Below are positions 7,068-13,397 of a stretch of DNA of 19,333 nucleotides, in pieces. The position numbers and the translations under genes were made by a program. Below the pieces are notes generated by a model. The model searched no databases. It was not told the DNA's origin and worked only from the letters and a program-made list of their open reading frames with translations. Position 1 is the first letter of the stretch, and the number at the start of each line of letters is the position of its first letter. The stretch covers positions 1 through 19,333 of the forward strand of contig DATJWY010000273.1 in assembly GCA_035500775.1 (NCBI GenBank), in the 5' to 3' direction. This stretch comes from DATJWY01 sp035500775. GTDB taxonomy: Bacteria; Pseudomonadota; Alphaproteobacteria; Acetobacterales; Acetobacteraceae.

Positions 7068-8450
7068 TCAGGCCACCCGCGCCCGCAACGCCTCCGCCGC
7101 GCGCCGGATCACCGGCTCCCAGTCATGCGGCTTGGTCTGCCGGAACAGCCGCACGCTCGGATACCAGGGGCTGTCTTCCCGCCCGGTCAGCCAGCGCCAG
7201 TCGGCGGGCGTCGGCAACAGCACCCAGACCGGGCGGCCGAGCGCGCCGGCGAGGTGCACGACGGCTGTATCGACCGCGATCAGCAGGTCGAGTTGCGTGA
7301 GCAGCGCCGCCGTCTCGCCGAAATCGGCGAGGTCGGGCGAGGCATCGACCACATTCGGCAGGCTGGCGAGCAGCGCCCGGTCCGCCTCCGGCGCCGGCTT
7401 CTGGATCGAGACGAATTGCACCCCCGGCACGTCGAGCAGCGGCGCGAGCTGGGCAAGGGCGAGGGTACGGCGCGCATTGTTGGGGTGCGTCGGCCGCCCC
7501 GACCAGGCCAGGCCGACGCGCGGCCCCGGGCCGCATCGCGCAGCGAGCCACTCCGCCCAGTGCCGCACCCGCCCCGGCTCGGCCGAGAGATAGGGGATCG
7601 GGGCCGGGATCGTCTCCAGCTCGGTACCGAACAGGCCGGGCAGGCTGGAGAGCAGGCAGTAGGCATCGTGCCGCGGCGCGTCCGCCCAGCGCAGGAAGGT
7701 GCCGGACACGCCAGGCAGGCGGTTCAGCAGCGCCATCACGTCCGGCCCCCAGCCGACCACCACCTCGTCGCAGCGTTCCGCCACGCGCGGGATGTAGCGG
7801 GCGAACTGGATCATGTCGCCGAACCCCTGGTCGGCGACGAGCAGGATGCGCCCGCGCGGCAGGGTCATGCCGTTCCAGGGCGCGGCCACCATGCGCGGCA
7901 GCAGGCCCCGTGCCTGCTCCAGCTTGTTGCGCCACTCGTACTCGAGCCAGCCCGGACGGAACTGGCCGCGGGCAAGCAACAACTCGCCGAGCGCCATATG
8001 GGCATTGGCGTTCTCGCCGTCGCGGCCGAGCCCGGTGAGGAAACAGGCCTGCGCGATATCCAGCTCGCCGCGCGTGAGATGGGCGAGGCCCAGCTCGACG
8101 TAATGATTGGCGTTGTCGGGCTGCAACCGGATCGCCTCCCGCCCGGCATGGATGGCGTCGTCCAGCCGGTGGGTGGCGCGGTAGAGGGCGCAGAGATTGC
8201 CGTGCCAGCTCGCGACATCCGGCTTGCGGGCGACGGCGCGCTCCAGATAGCCCACCGCCTCATCCAGCCCGCCGGCGCGGCCGATGACACTGCCGAGCAG
8301 GCCGAGCGCGCCGGGATTCTCCGGGGCCACGGCAAGCACGTCCTGGCAGATGCCCTTGGCCTCATTCACCCGTCGTGCCTGCGCCGCCTGCACCGCCCGG
8401 TTCAGCGCCTGGTCCAGCGTCTCGCCGCCCGGCATCACCGGCTCCGTCAT
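7068..8450 (-). CDS. TPR protein with C-terminal glycosyltransferase-like domain
   Basis: This is a 460-residue cytosolic protein. Residues of about 14-180 form roughly five tetratricopeptide repeats, for example NPGALGLLGSVIGRAGGLDEAV and NHYVELGLAHLTRGELDIAQ. The C-terminal half resembles the GT-B donor domain of GT9/GT41-type transferases: RILLVADQGFGDMIQFARYI (201-220), GPRVGLAWSG, and DLLIAVDTAVVHLAGALGRP followed by DWRWL. Such proteins often modify cell-surface glycans or proteins, but donor and acceptor are unknown. I chose the ATG at 8450, next to the first TPR helix and with AGGGG eight bases upstream. In-frame starts at 8495 and 8546 add non-repeat residues. It is divergent from the TauE/SafE-family gene, and repeat copy B follows its stop. 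Confidence 0.85.
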   Translation of the reverse strand: MTEPVMPGGETLDQALNRAVQAAQARRVNEAKGICQDVLAVAPENPGALGLLGSVIGRAGGLDEAVGYLERAVARKPDVASWHGNLCALYRATHRLDDAIHAGREAIRLQPDNANHYVELGLAHLTRGELDIAQACFLTGLGRDGENANAHMALGELLLARGQFRPGWLEYEWRNKLEQARGLLPRMVAAPWNGMTLPRGRILLVADQGFGDMIQFARYIPRVAERCDEVVVGWGPDVMALLNRLPGVSGTFLRWADAPRHDAYCLLSSLPGLFGTELETIPAPIPYLSAEPGRVRHWAEWLAARCGPGPRVGLAWSGRPTHPNNARRTLALAQLAPLLDVPGVQFVSIQKPAPEADRALLASLPNVVDASPDLADFGETAALLTQLDLLIAVDTAVVHLAGALGRPVWVLLPTPADWRWLTGREDSPWYPSVRLFRQTKPHDWEPVIRRAAEALRARVA

Positions 8451-8576
8451 GCTCGCCGCCCCTGTTCCGCCGTCCGCCGGATCGCGCCAGGCCATGCCCT
8501 GAGTCTGGCAGCCGCCCTGATAATGCAACCTTAATGAGCACCGCACGCGGTGTCAGCCCTGGCGGGGATGCGGCAT

Positions 8577-9326
8577 ATGGGCCGCATGCTCCTGCTCCTC
8601 CTGTTCGTGGCGTTCATCGCCGGCACCCAGAACGCGCTCGCCGGAGGCGGCTCGTTCATCACCTTTCCGGCGCTGCTGCTCACCGGCATGGACGCGCTGT
8701 CCGCCAACATCACCTCGACCATCGCCCTGTTCCCGGGCCAGGTCACGACCGGCCTCGCCGGGCGGCGGCACGTCGCCGGCACGCCGTCCCTGTCGTTCCG
8801 CGCCCTGTTCGTCATCAGCCTGATCGGCGGCGTGCTCGGCGCGGCGCTGCTGCTCGCGACGCCGGTCTCGGTGTTCGAGCGCCTGGTGCCGTTCCTGGTG
8901 CTGTTCGCGACGCTGGTCTTCGCCTGGGGCAGCTTCCTCCGCCGGCCGGGGAACGGAAAGCCGCGTCTCGGCGGAGTCAGAGCGGGCGCGATGCAGTTCC
9001 TGATCGCGGTCTATGGCGGGTATTTCGGCGGCGGCATCGGCATCCTGATGCTGGCGGCGCTCACCCTCGCCGGCCTGCCGGTGCGCGCGGCGGGAGCAAC
9101 CAAGAACGTGCTCGCCGGGGTGATGAACGCCTCGGCGGTGGCCGTGTTCCTGGCCTCGCCCTATGTCCATTGGCGGGAAGCGGCGGCCGTGGCGGTGGGC
9201 GCGATCGCCGGCGGCCAGTTCGGCGCCTGGCTGCTGTCTCGGGTGAATGACCGGATTCTGCGGATCGTCGTCACCCTGATCGGGATCACGCTGACGGTCG
9301 GGCTGTTCCTGCGGGCCTATGGATAA
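8577..9326 (+). CDS. TauE/SafE-family (TSUP) membrane permease
   Basis: This is a 249-residue inner-membrane protein with about eight hydrophobic segments in two related halves, typical of TSUP anion exporters (sulfite, sulfoacetate and other organosulfur anions); the actual substrate is unknown. Each half shows the family pattern: GTQNALAGGGSFITFPALLLTG near the N-terminus and VYGGYFGGGIGILMLAALTLAG in the middle. ATKNVLAGVMNASAV and GAIAGGQFGAWL follow. I chose the ATG at 8577 because GGCGGGG (8561-8567) is nine bases upstream. GTG 8550, ATG 8568 and ATG 8586 are also possible and would not change the fold. Neighbouring genes do not identify the substrate. Repeat copies C and D follow its stop. 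Confidence 0.88.
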   Translation: MGRMLLLLLFVAFIAGTQNALAGGGSFITFPALLLTGMDALSANITSTIALFPGQVTTGLAGRRHVAGTPSLSFRALFVISLIGGVLGAALLLATPVSVFERLVPFLVLFATLVFAWGSFLRRPGNGKPRLGGVRAGAMQFLIAVYGGYFGGGIGILMLAALTLAGLPVRAAGATKNVLAGVMNASAVAVFLASPYVHWREAAAVAVGAIAGGQFGAWLLSRVNDRILRIVVTLIGITLTVGLFLRAYG

Positions 9327-9351
9327 CACCCGATACGCGTGAGGAATAAGC

Positions 9352-9450
9352 AAGGCCAGAGGCTCCCCCTCCGTGGCCATTCCATCGGCCGTTCCGGCCG
9401 ATGGAACCTTGGGCTACTCGACCCCGCCAAAGGCGACGCCTTTGGAATCC
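9352..9450 (+). repeat. Palindromic repeat copy C, first hairpin disrupted by an insert
   Basis: The copy begins AAGGCCAGAGGCTCC 25 bases after the permease stop, in the same direction. Where other copies complete hairpin 1, this one has about 40 extra bases holding a different palindrome, TTCCATCGGCC/GGCCGATGGAA (9380-9390 with 9396-9406). It then returns to the consensus with ACCCCG and an intact hairpin 2, CCAAAGGC/GCCTTTGG (9427-9434 with 9438-9445). Confidence 0.8.
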
Positions 9451-9504
9451 ATTTGTTGCCTTGGCTGTCATATCAACCGCCGTAGGTCTTGACCGATCGA
9501 GAAA

Positions 9505-9630
9505 AAGGCCAGGGGCTTTGCCCCTGCACCCCACTGGGGCCATTGGCCCCAGACCCATTTTCATTAACGATTCCAAATTCGTGCGGGTCTGGGGGCGCTG
9601 CCCTCAGCGGGGCGCGGGGCAGAGCCCCGC
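9505..9630 (+). repeat. Palindromic repeat copy D, variant with long-range pairing
   Basis: The copy begins AAGGCCAGGGGC. Hairpin 1 is CAGGGGC/GCCCCTG (9510-9516 with 9520-9526). The usual CCAAAGG hairpin is replaced by CTGGGGCC/GGCCCCAG (9534-9541 with 9545-9552). CCCCAGACCC (9547-9556) is also the exact reverse complement of GGGTCTGGGG (9585-9594), enclosing an AT-rich loop. A last hairpin, GCGGGGC/GCCCCGC, is 9614-9620 with 9624-9630. Confidence 0.75.
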
Positions 9631-9757
9631 TGCTTCGCTGAAAAGGTCAATCAGTAGGGCCGCTGGTATCAGTAGATTTCGGGCCGCCGCTGTCCGGCGC
9701 GCAGACTTCCCGGGCGGGAAGGAGTCCGGTCTACAGCGGGCTGAATTGTGATGTGTG

Positions 9758-9802
9758 TTGACGGTCTCCGCCGTTGACACCACCGCGTTCAAACCGCAAA
9801 TT
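9758..9802 (+). promoter_or_regulatory. Candidate promoter of the toxin-antitoxin operon
   Basis: A perfect -35 hexamer TTGACA lies at 9774-9779. The best -10 candidates 16-17 bases downstream are weak (GCAAAT or CAAATT within 9796-9802). A second TTGACG at 9758-9763 sits exactly 16 bases upstream of the first, so the -35 element is duplicated. The start site would be near 9809, about 50 bases before the antitoxin ATG. Confidence 0.4.
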
Positions 9803-9819
9803 CCCGCTTACGTGGAATT

Positions 9820-9834
9820 TCCGAAATTTTCGGA
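9820..9834. promoter_or_regulatory. Palindrome in the toxin-antitoxin leader, candidate operator
   Basis: TCCGAAA (9820-9826) and TTTCGGA (9828-9834) form a perfect 7-bp inverted repeat around one base, in an AT-rich stretch between the candidate promoter and the antitoxin start. Type II antitoxins commonly bind such palindromes to repress their own operon. The assignment is inferred from position and symmetry. Confidence 0.4.
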
Positions 9835-9859
9835 TACTCCGTGATGATGGAGGGATTGC

Positions 9860-10138
9860 ATGCACCTGGTATTCGTGGCCGATTACTCGGCCACCGATTT
9901 TTCGAAGAAGGCCAGCCGCGCCCTCGACGCGGCCGTGCAGGGTGCTGTGCGTGTGAAACGTCGTGATGAGGTCTTCGTCCTGCTGCGCGAGCGGCAGCTT
10001 GAGGAGATTGTCCAGGACGCCAGCGACCCACGCCCGAAGACGTTAGAGGACATGATCACGGGTTACGATGCTGCTGAGATAAAGTCTCGCATGAGTGGCT
10101 GGCTGGCAGACGAACCAACAGGCAAGGAAGTTCTCTGA
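9860..10138 (+). CDS. Antitoxin of a MazF/PemK-type pair, Phd/YefM-like
   Basis: This 92-residue protein immediately precedes a MazF-like gene and is expected to neutralise the toxin and repress the operon. The N-terminal half, with YSATDFSKKASRALDAAVQG then VRVKRRDEVFVLL, resembles the Phd/YefM DNA-binding fold (a helix followed by a short beta hairpin). The acidic C-terminal part, with EDMITGYDAAEIKSRMSGWL, would be the toxin-binding segment. The ATG at 9860 is supported by GGAGGG (9849-9854) five bases before it. Its stop is one base before the likely toxin start. Codon use is more AT-rich than in flanking genes, consistent with a mobile accessory module. The antitoxin class is a judgement from sequence pattern; the role rests mainly on the neighbour. 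Confidence 0.7.
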   Translation: MHLVFVADYSATDFSKKASRALDAAVQGAVRVKRRDEVFVLLRERQLEEIVQDASDPRPKTLEDMITGYDAAEIKSRMSGWLADEPTGKEVL

Positions 10139-10139
10139 C

Positions 10140-10502
10140 TTGCCGAAGAGAGGTGCCAGTTTCCAATCAGACAACTACGTCCCGGAATTAGGCGATATTG
10201 TCCACCTAAATTGGAATCCTGCCATTGGGCATGAGATGAATGGGCCCCATTACGGGTTAGTTCTATCAGCTACCCTATTCAACGCCGCAACCGGGCTGGT
10301 TGTGGTGACCCCCATCACCAGCCCCCGCAACAAGCTCTCGGGTTTCGAAATCCTGGTGAAGGCGGGCCGAGTGAACGGCGTGGCTCTTCTTTCAGGTCTC
10401 CGGTCTGTCGATTACCAAGCCCGGATGGTCGAATTCGAGGACAAAGCGGACCCGGCTGTGGTGGCAGAGGCAAACCGACGACTGCACCTGATCTTTCCCT
10501 AA
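10140..10502 (+). CDS. MazF/PemK-family toxin (probable endoribonuclease)
   Basis: This 120-residue protein aligns by eye with E. coli MazF throughout. YVPELGDIVHLNWNP matches the first strand, GHEMNGPHYGLVLS the loop with the active site, VVTPITS the second strand, and GVALLSGLRSVDYQAR the third. The family cleaves RNA and inhibits growth. Glu and Thr equivalents of MazF Glu24 and Thr52 are present, but the position of catalytic Arg29 is His (PHY instead of HRP). I favour a TTG start at 10140, one base after the antitoxin stop with AAGGAAG about ten bases upstream, because the product then begins PKRGASF before the first strand. A GTG at 10095 would overlap the antitoxin and add 15 residues. 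Confidence 0.8.
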   Translation: MPKRGASFQSDNYVPELGDIVHLNWNPAIGHEMNGPHYGLVLSATLFNAATGLVVVTPITSPRNKLSGFEILVKAGRVNGVALLSGLRSVDYQARMVEFEDKADPAVVAEANRRLHLIFP

Positions 10503-10520
10503 CCCGATCCGCCAGAAAAA

Positions 10521-10578
10521 ATAATTGGTTTCCAAAGGCCTGCGGCCTTTGGCGGGTCCAGGGCAGAGCCCTGGCCTT
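10521..10578 (-). repeat. Palindromic repeat copy E
   Basis: Read on the minus strand the copy starts AAGGCCAGGGC only two bases after the EI stop codon. Hairpin 1 is CCAGGGC/GCCCTGG (10558-10564 with 10568-10574). Hairpin 2 is CCAAAGGCC/GGCCTTTGG (10532-10540 with 10544-10552). It runs into GGAAACCAATTATTTTTT on the minus strand, nearly the same tail as copy B. It occupies most of the 78-base gap between the convergent toxin and EI genes. Confidence 0.88.
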
Positions 10579-10580
10579 CC

Positions 10581-12440
10581 CTACCGCTCGGCGAATTCCA
10601 GCACCAGTTCCTGAATCCGCTGCGCGTCCGACTGCTCCATGACGCGCCGGGCGAAGCGGGCGCAATCATGGATGGAAACGCCCCGCACCGCCTGCTTCAC
10701 CCGCGGCACCGCCGAGGCGTTCATGCTAAAGGCGCGCAGCCCCATGCCGAGCAGCAGCGGAGTGAGGCGCGGATTGGCCGCCATCTCGCCGCAGACCGAG
10801 ACCGGCATGCGCATGCGCAACCCCGCCTCGGTCGCGAACTGGATCAGCCGCAGCACCGCCGGATGCAGCGGGTCGTAGAGGGGCGCCACCTCGGCGGCGG
10901 CGCGATCCACGGCGAGAGTGTACATCGCGAGGTCGTTGGTGCCGATGGCGAGGAAATCGGCCTCCAGCGCCAGCGCGTCGGCGGAAAGGGCGGCGCCCGG
11001 CGTCTCGATCATGATGCCGAGCGGCGGCAGCGGCTCCGGCAGGCGCTCGCCGCGCCGGCGCAGGCGCCGCACCACCCGCTCATAGACCTCCCGCGCCGCC
11101 CGCACCTCGGCGGCGTTCGTCACCATCGGCAGCAGCACGCGCACCGGCCCCGCGACGCCGGCGTGCAGGATGGCGGCGAGCTGGGTCTCGAAGAGCTGCG
11201 TTTCCTTGAGCAACAACCGGATGCCGCGCACGCCGAGCGCCGGATTCGTCTCCACCGCGTCCGGCACCAGCCCGGCGGCGGCGAGGACGTCGATCTGCTT
11301 CTCGCCGCCCCAGTCGAGCACGCGGATAGTGACCGTGTCCCCTGCCATCGCCTCGACCACGCCACGATAGATCTCGGCCTGGGCGGCCTCGTCCGGCGGG
11401 CTTTCGCGGTTCATGAACAGGAACTCGCTACGCAGCAGCCCGATGCCGACGGCGCCGGACTGGGCGATGAGCGGCAGCTCCGCCGGCAGTTCCAGATTGG
11501 CCTGCAACTCGACCTTCTCACCATCCAGCGTCTCGGCCGGCAGGCGGCGCAGCCGGGCGAGGCGGTGCCGCTCGCGGGCATAGGCGGCGACGGCGCGGCG
11601 CGCCTCGGCCAGCGTCTCCGCCGAGGGATTGACCACCACCGTCCCGGCCGCGCCATCGACCACGGCGATGACGCCGGGGCGCGCCGCGTGGCTGAGACCG
11701 GCGACGCCGAGCACGGCGGGCACGCCAAGGGCACGCATCATGATCGCGGTATGGCCGTCGGCGCCGCCCTCATCGGTGGCGAGGCCGGCGACGCGGGCCG
11801 GATCGATCAGCGCCGCATCGGCCGGGCGCAGCGTCTCGGCGACGAGCACCGCGCCCTGCGGCAGGGTGGCGAAGCTGCGAAACGGCGCGCGGGTCAGGTT
11901 GCGGACGATGCGGCGGCCGGTCTCGCGCACCTCGTCGGCGCGGCGCTGACGGGCACTTGGCTCGTCGCCGGGCAGGCTCGTGAGGATAGCGGCGAGCGCC
12001 TCCGCCTCGTCCATCACCGCCGACTCGGCCGAAACCAGCTGATCCGCGATGCGCTTGCGGGCATGGCGCAGCAGCCGGGAGGGACCGAGCATCCGGATAT
12101 AGGCGTCGATTAGCGGCGTGATCTCGGCCTGGCTGTCCTCGGGCAGGGCGGCGAGCCGGGCGCGGAGCTTGCCGAGTTGCTTGCGAGAGAGCTGCACCGC
12201 CTCATCGAGCCGGGCGAACTCCGCCTCCACCTCATCGGCCTCGATCTCGGTACGGCTGACCTGCGGCGCCGGCTCCGGCGCGCCGAAAACCGGGCCGATG
12301 GCGATGCCCGGCGACACGGCAATGCCGGTCAGCCGCTTTTCCTTCGCGGCCCCGGCCTTGCGCTTCGGGGGATCCCGCTCGCGCGTCGCCTCTCCCTCCT
12401 GTCCGCCGGCTCCGCGTGCCTTGATCTCACCCCTGCTCAT
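10581..12440 (-). CDS. ptsI: Phosphoenolpyruvate-protein phosphotransferase (PTS enzyme I)
   Basis: This 619-residue cytosolic enzyme takes phosphate from PEP onto a histidine and passes it to HPr. Order: a 37-residue basic, Gly-rich N-terminal extension; the EI domain from KRLTGIAVSPGIAIG (about 36); the phospho-histidine region GGADGHTAIMMRALG with His230; and the PEP-binding barrel with LLRSEF (335-340), RVLDWGGEK, GIMIETPGAAL, AIGTNDLAMYTLAVDR and Cys550 in VSVCGEMAANP. There is no N-terminal GAF domain, so it is not a classical EINtr (PtsP), although databases may label it so. I chose the ATG at 12440, inside the end of the HPr gene (14-base overlap); an earlier start at 12464 lies deeper in HPr. 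It is the last gene of the hprK-rapZ-EIIA-HPr-EI cluster. Confidence 0.92.
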   Translation of the reverse strand: MSRGEIKARGAGGQEGEATRERDPPKRKAGAAKEKRLTGIAVSPGIAIGPVFGAPEPAPQVSRTEIEADEVEAEFARLDEAVQLSRKQLGKLRARLAALPEDSQAEITPLIDAYIRMLGPSRLLRHARKRIADQLVSAESAVMDEAEALAAILTSLPGDEPSARQRRADEVRETGRRIVRNLTRAPFRSFATLPQGAVLVAETLRPADAALIDPARVAGLATDEGGADGHTAIMMRALGVPAVLGVAGLSHAARPGVIAVVDGAAGTVVVNPSAETLAEARRAVAAYARERHRLARLRRLPAETLDGEKVELQANLELPAELPLIAQSGAVGIGLLRSEFLFMNRESPPDEAAQAEIYRGVVEAMAGDTVTIRVLDWGGEKQIDVLAAAGLVPDAVETNPALGVRGIRLLLKETQLFETQLAAILHAGVAGPVRVLLPMVTNAAEVRAAREVYERVVRRLRRRGERLPEPLPPLGIMIETPGAALSADALALEADFLAIGTNDLAMYTLAVDRAAAEVAPLYDPLHPAVLRLIQFATEAGLRMRMPVSVCGEMAANPRLTPLLLGMGLRAFSMNASAVPRVKQAVRGVSIHDCARFARRVMEQSDAQRIQELVLEFAER

Positions 12441-12729
12441 GGAAGCCGGCCTCGACGAGCGCAATGAGGGCGTCCAGCGCCTCTTTCGCGTCCCATCCCT
12501 CGGCCCGCAATTCGAGGGTCGATCCGGCGCCGGCGCCGAGCATCATAAGCCCCATGATGGAGCGGGCGGAAACCACCTGGCCGTCACGCGCCACCTCGAC
12601 CTGGGCGCTGAACCGTTCGGCGAGAGCGACGAACTTGGCTGCGGCACGGGCGTGCAGGCCACGCCGGTTCGGCACCGTTACGGTGTGGGTGAGGACGATA
12701 TCCTGCGATGGCCCTTCGGTCTCGCTCAC
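12427..12729 (-). CDS. ptsH: Phosphocarrier protein HPr
   Basis: This 100-residue cytosolic carrier takes phosphate from EI and passes it to EIIA. The phosphorylated histidine is His26 in NRRGLHARAAAKFV. The HPr-kinase site is Ser57 in SARSIMGLMMLG. The spacing of 31 residues equals that between His15 and Ser46 of standard HPr, so both controls look intact. About 11 extra residues precede the usual N-terminus. The start is a GTG at 12729, with GGGGA a few bases upstream. The gap to the EIIA gene is 86 bases, the longest inside the cluster, so an internal promoter is possible. It overlaps the EI start by 14 bases. The symbol ptsH is used by function; regulatory forms are also called npr or ptsO. 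Confidence 0.93.
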   Translation of the reverse strand: MSETEGPSQDIVLTHTVTVPNRRGLHARAAAKFVALAERFSAQVEVARDGQVVSARSIMGLMMLGAGAGSTLELRAEGWDAKEALDALIALVEAGFHEQG

Positions 12730-12815
12730 TCTGTCCCCGCTTGCCCGGTGCTACCGGCCGTTGTCCTGGTCTGTTATCGTTAAATGCTGATTCTAGCGAC
12801 CCGCGCGGCGCCGGG

Positions 12816-13388
12816 TCAAATGGCAACCGACCGTCCGGCCCGGGCGACGACGGCAGGGCCGCACGGCGCCTCAACCGTGACCGGGGGCGCCGATGCAGGG
12901 GGAACGGTGGCCAGTGCAGGGGGAACAGTGGCCAGCGGCACGCCGTTGGGACGCGGCGGCCCGTCCAGCGCGGCGCATTCATTGCCGCGGCAGCCCGGAA
13001 GAACATGCGAGGCGGCGGCGATGTATTTCCGCCCGGCGGCCTCGGCGCAATCGACGCACTCGCTCAATGTCTGCCGGGAGCGCTCCTTGGCGAGCTTGAC
13101 CAGCATCGGCAGATTTACCCCGGCGAGCACCTCGACGCCGCCGCGGCTCATCATGGAAATGGCGAGATTGCTGGGGGTGCCGCCGAACATGTCGGTGAGC
13201 AGGACCACGCCGTCCCCGGTGTCCACCTGCTCGATGCAGCGCCGGATATCGGCCCGGCGGCTTTCGATGTCGTCATCGGCGCCGATGCAAACCGTCGCCA
13301 CGTTGCGTTGCTCGCCGACAACATGCTCCAGGGCAAGCCGCAACTCCTCGGCCAGACGGCCGTGGGTCACCAACACAAGTCCGATCAT
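12816..13388 (-). CDS. PTS EIIA component, mannose family, with C-terminal tail
   Basis: This 190-residue protein has a mannose-type EIIA domain in residues 1 to about 130. His9 in GLVLVTHGRLAEEL is the phosphorylation site, and GVVLLTDMFGGTPSNLAISM (60-79) and VEVLAGVNLPMLVKLAKERS follow family pattern. Related alphaproteobacterial proteins are about 130 residues and act as phosphorylation sensors rather than sugar transporters; no EIIB, EIIC or EIID gene lies nearby. The last 60 residues are an unusual Pro/Ala/Val-rich tail containing a duplicated LATVPPA, with extra cysteines at 111, 114, 133, 138 and 176. The ATG at 13388 is nine bases after the rapZ stop. The fold is clear; the partner is not. 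Confidence 0.88.
   Translation of the reverse strand: MIGLVLVTHGRLAEELRLALEHVVGEQRNVATVCIGADDDIESRRADIRRCIEQVDTGDGVVLLTDMFGGTPSNLAISMMSRGGVEVLAGVNLPMLVKLAKERSRQTLSECVDCAEAAGRKYIAAASHVLPGCRGNECAALDGPPRPNGVPLATVPPALATVPPASAPPVTVEAPCGPAVVARAGRSVAI
12897..12938. repeat. Tandem 21-bp duplication inside the EIIA tail
   Basis: Bases 12897-12917 (beginning AGGGGGAACGGTGGCCAG) are repeated at 12918-12938 with few mismatches. In the EIIA frame each unit encodes a seven-residue LATVPPA block, so the duplication is in frame and lengthens the Pro-rich tail. Confidence 0.8.
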
Positions 13389-13397
13389 CGGAACGTC

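Larger units (their letters stand above)
9327..9859. other. Intergenic stretch of 533 bases without a gene
   Basis: I see no credible coding sequence between the permease and the toxin-antitoxin genes. The left part is repeat copies C (9352-9450) and D (9505-9630). The middle (9631-9757) holds only a small palindrome, CTTCCCG/CGGGAAG at 9706-9712 with 9715-9721. The right part (9758-9859) holds two TTGAC motifs, a TCCGAAA palindrome and the ribosome binding site of the antitoxin gene. From about 9730 rightward the sequence is visibly richer in A and T than the flanking genes. Confidence 0.7.

Noticed and set aside
9352..9630. Closely spaced palindromes taken as a possible CRISPR array or integron
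   Set aside because: Repeats are not of equal length, spacing is irregular, no spacers are seen, and related copies are dispersed at gene ends across the window.
9604..9792. 62-residue minus-strand open frame before the toxin-antitoxin genes, and other short frames in 9327-9859
   Set aside because: It spans a repeat copy and the promoter region, has no ribosome binding site or recognisable pattern, and is explained by chance.
10095..10139. GTG at 10095 as the toxin start
   Set aside because: It would overlap the antitoxin gene by 44 bases and add residues unlike the family. The TTG at 10140 directly follows the antitoxin stop. It is kept as an alternative, not excluded.
6985..10578. The repeat-bounded stretch as a composite transposon
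   Set aside because: No transposase or RAYT gene is present, and the repeats' orientation follows the adjacent genes rather than facing each other as element ends. No target-site duplication was found by eye.
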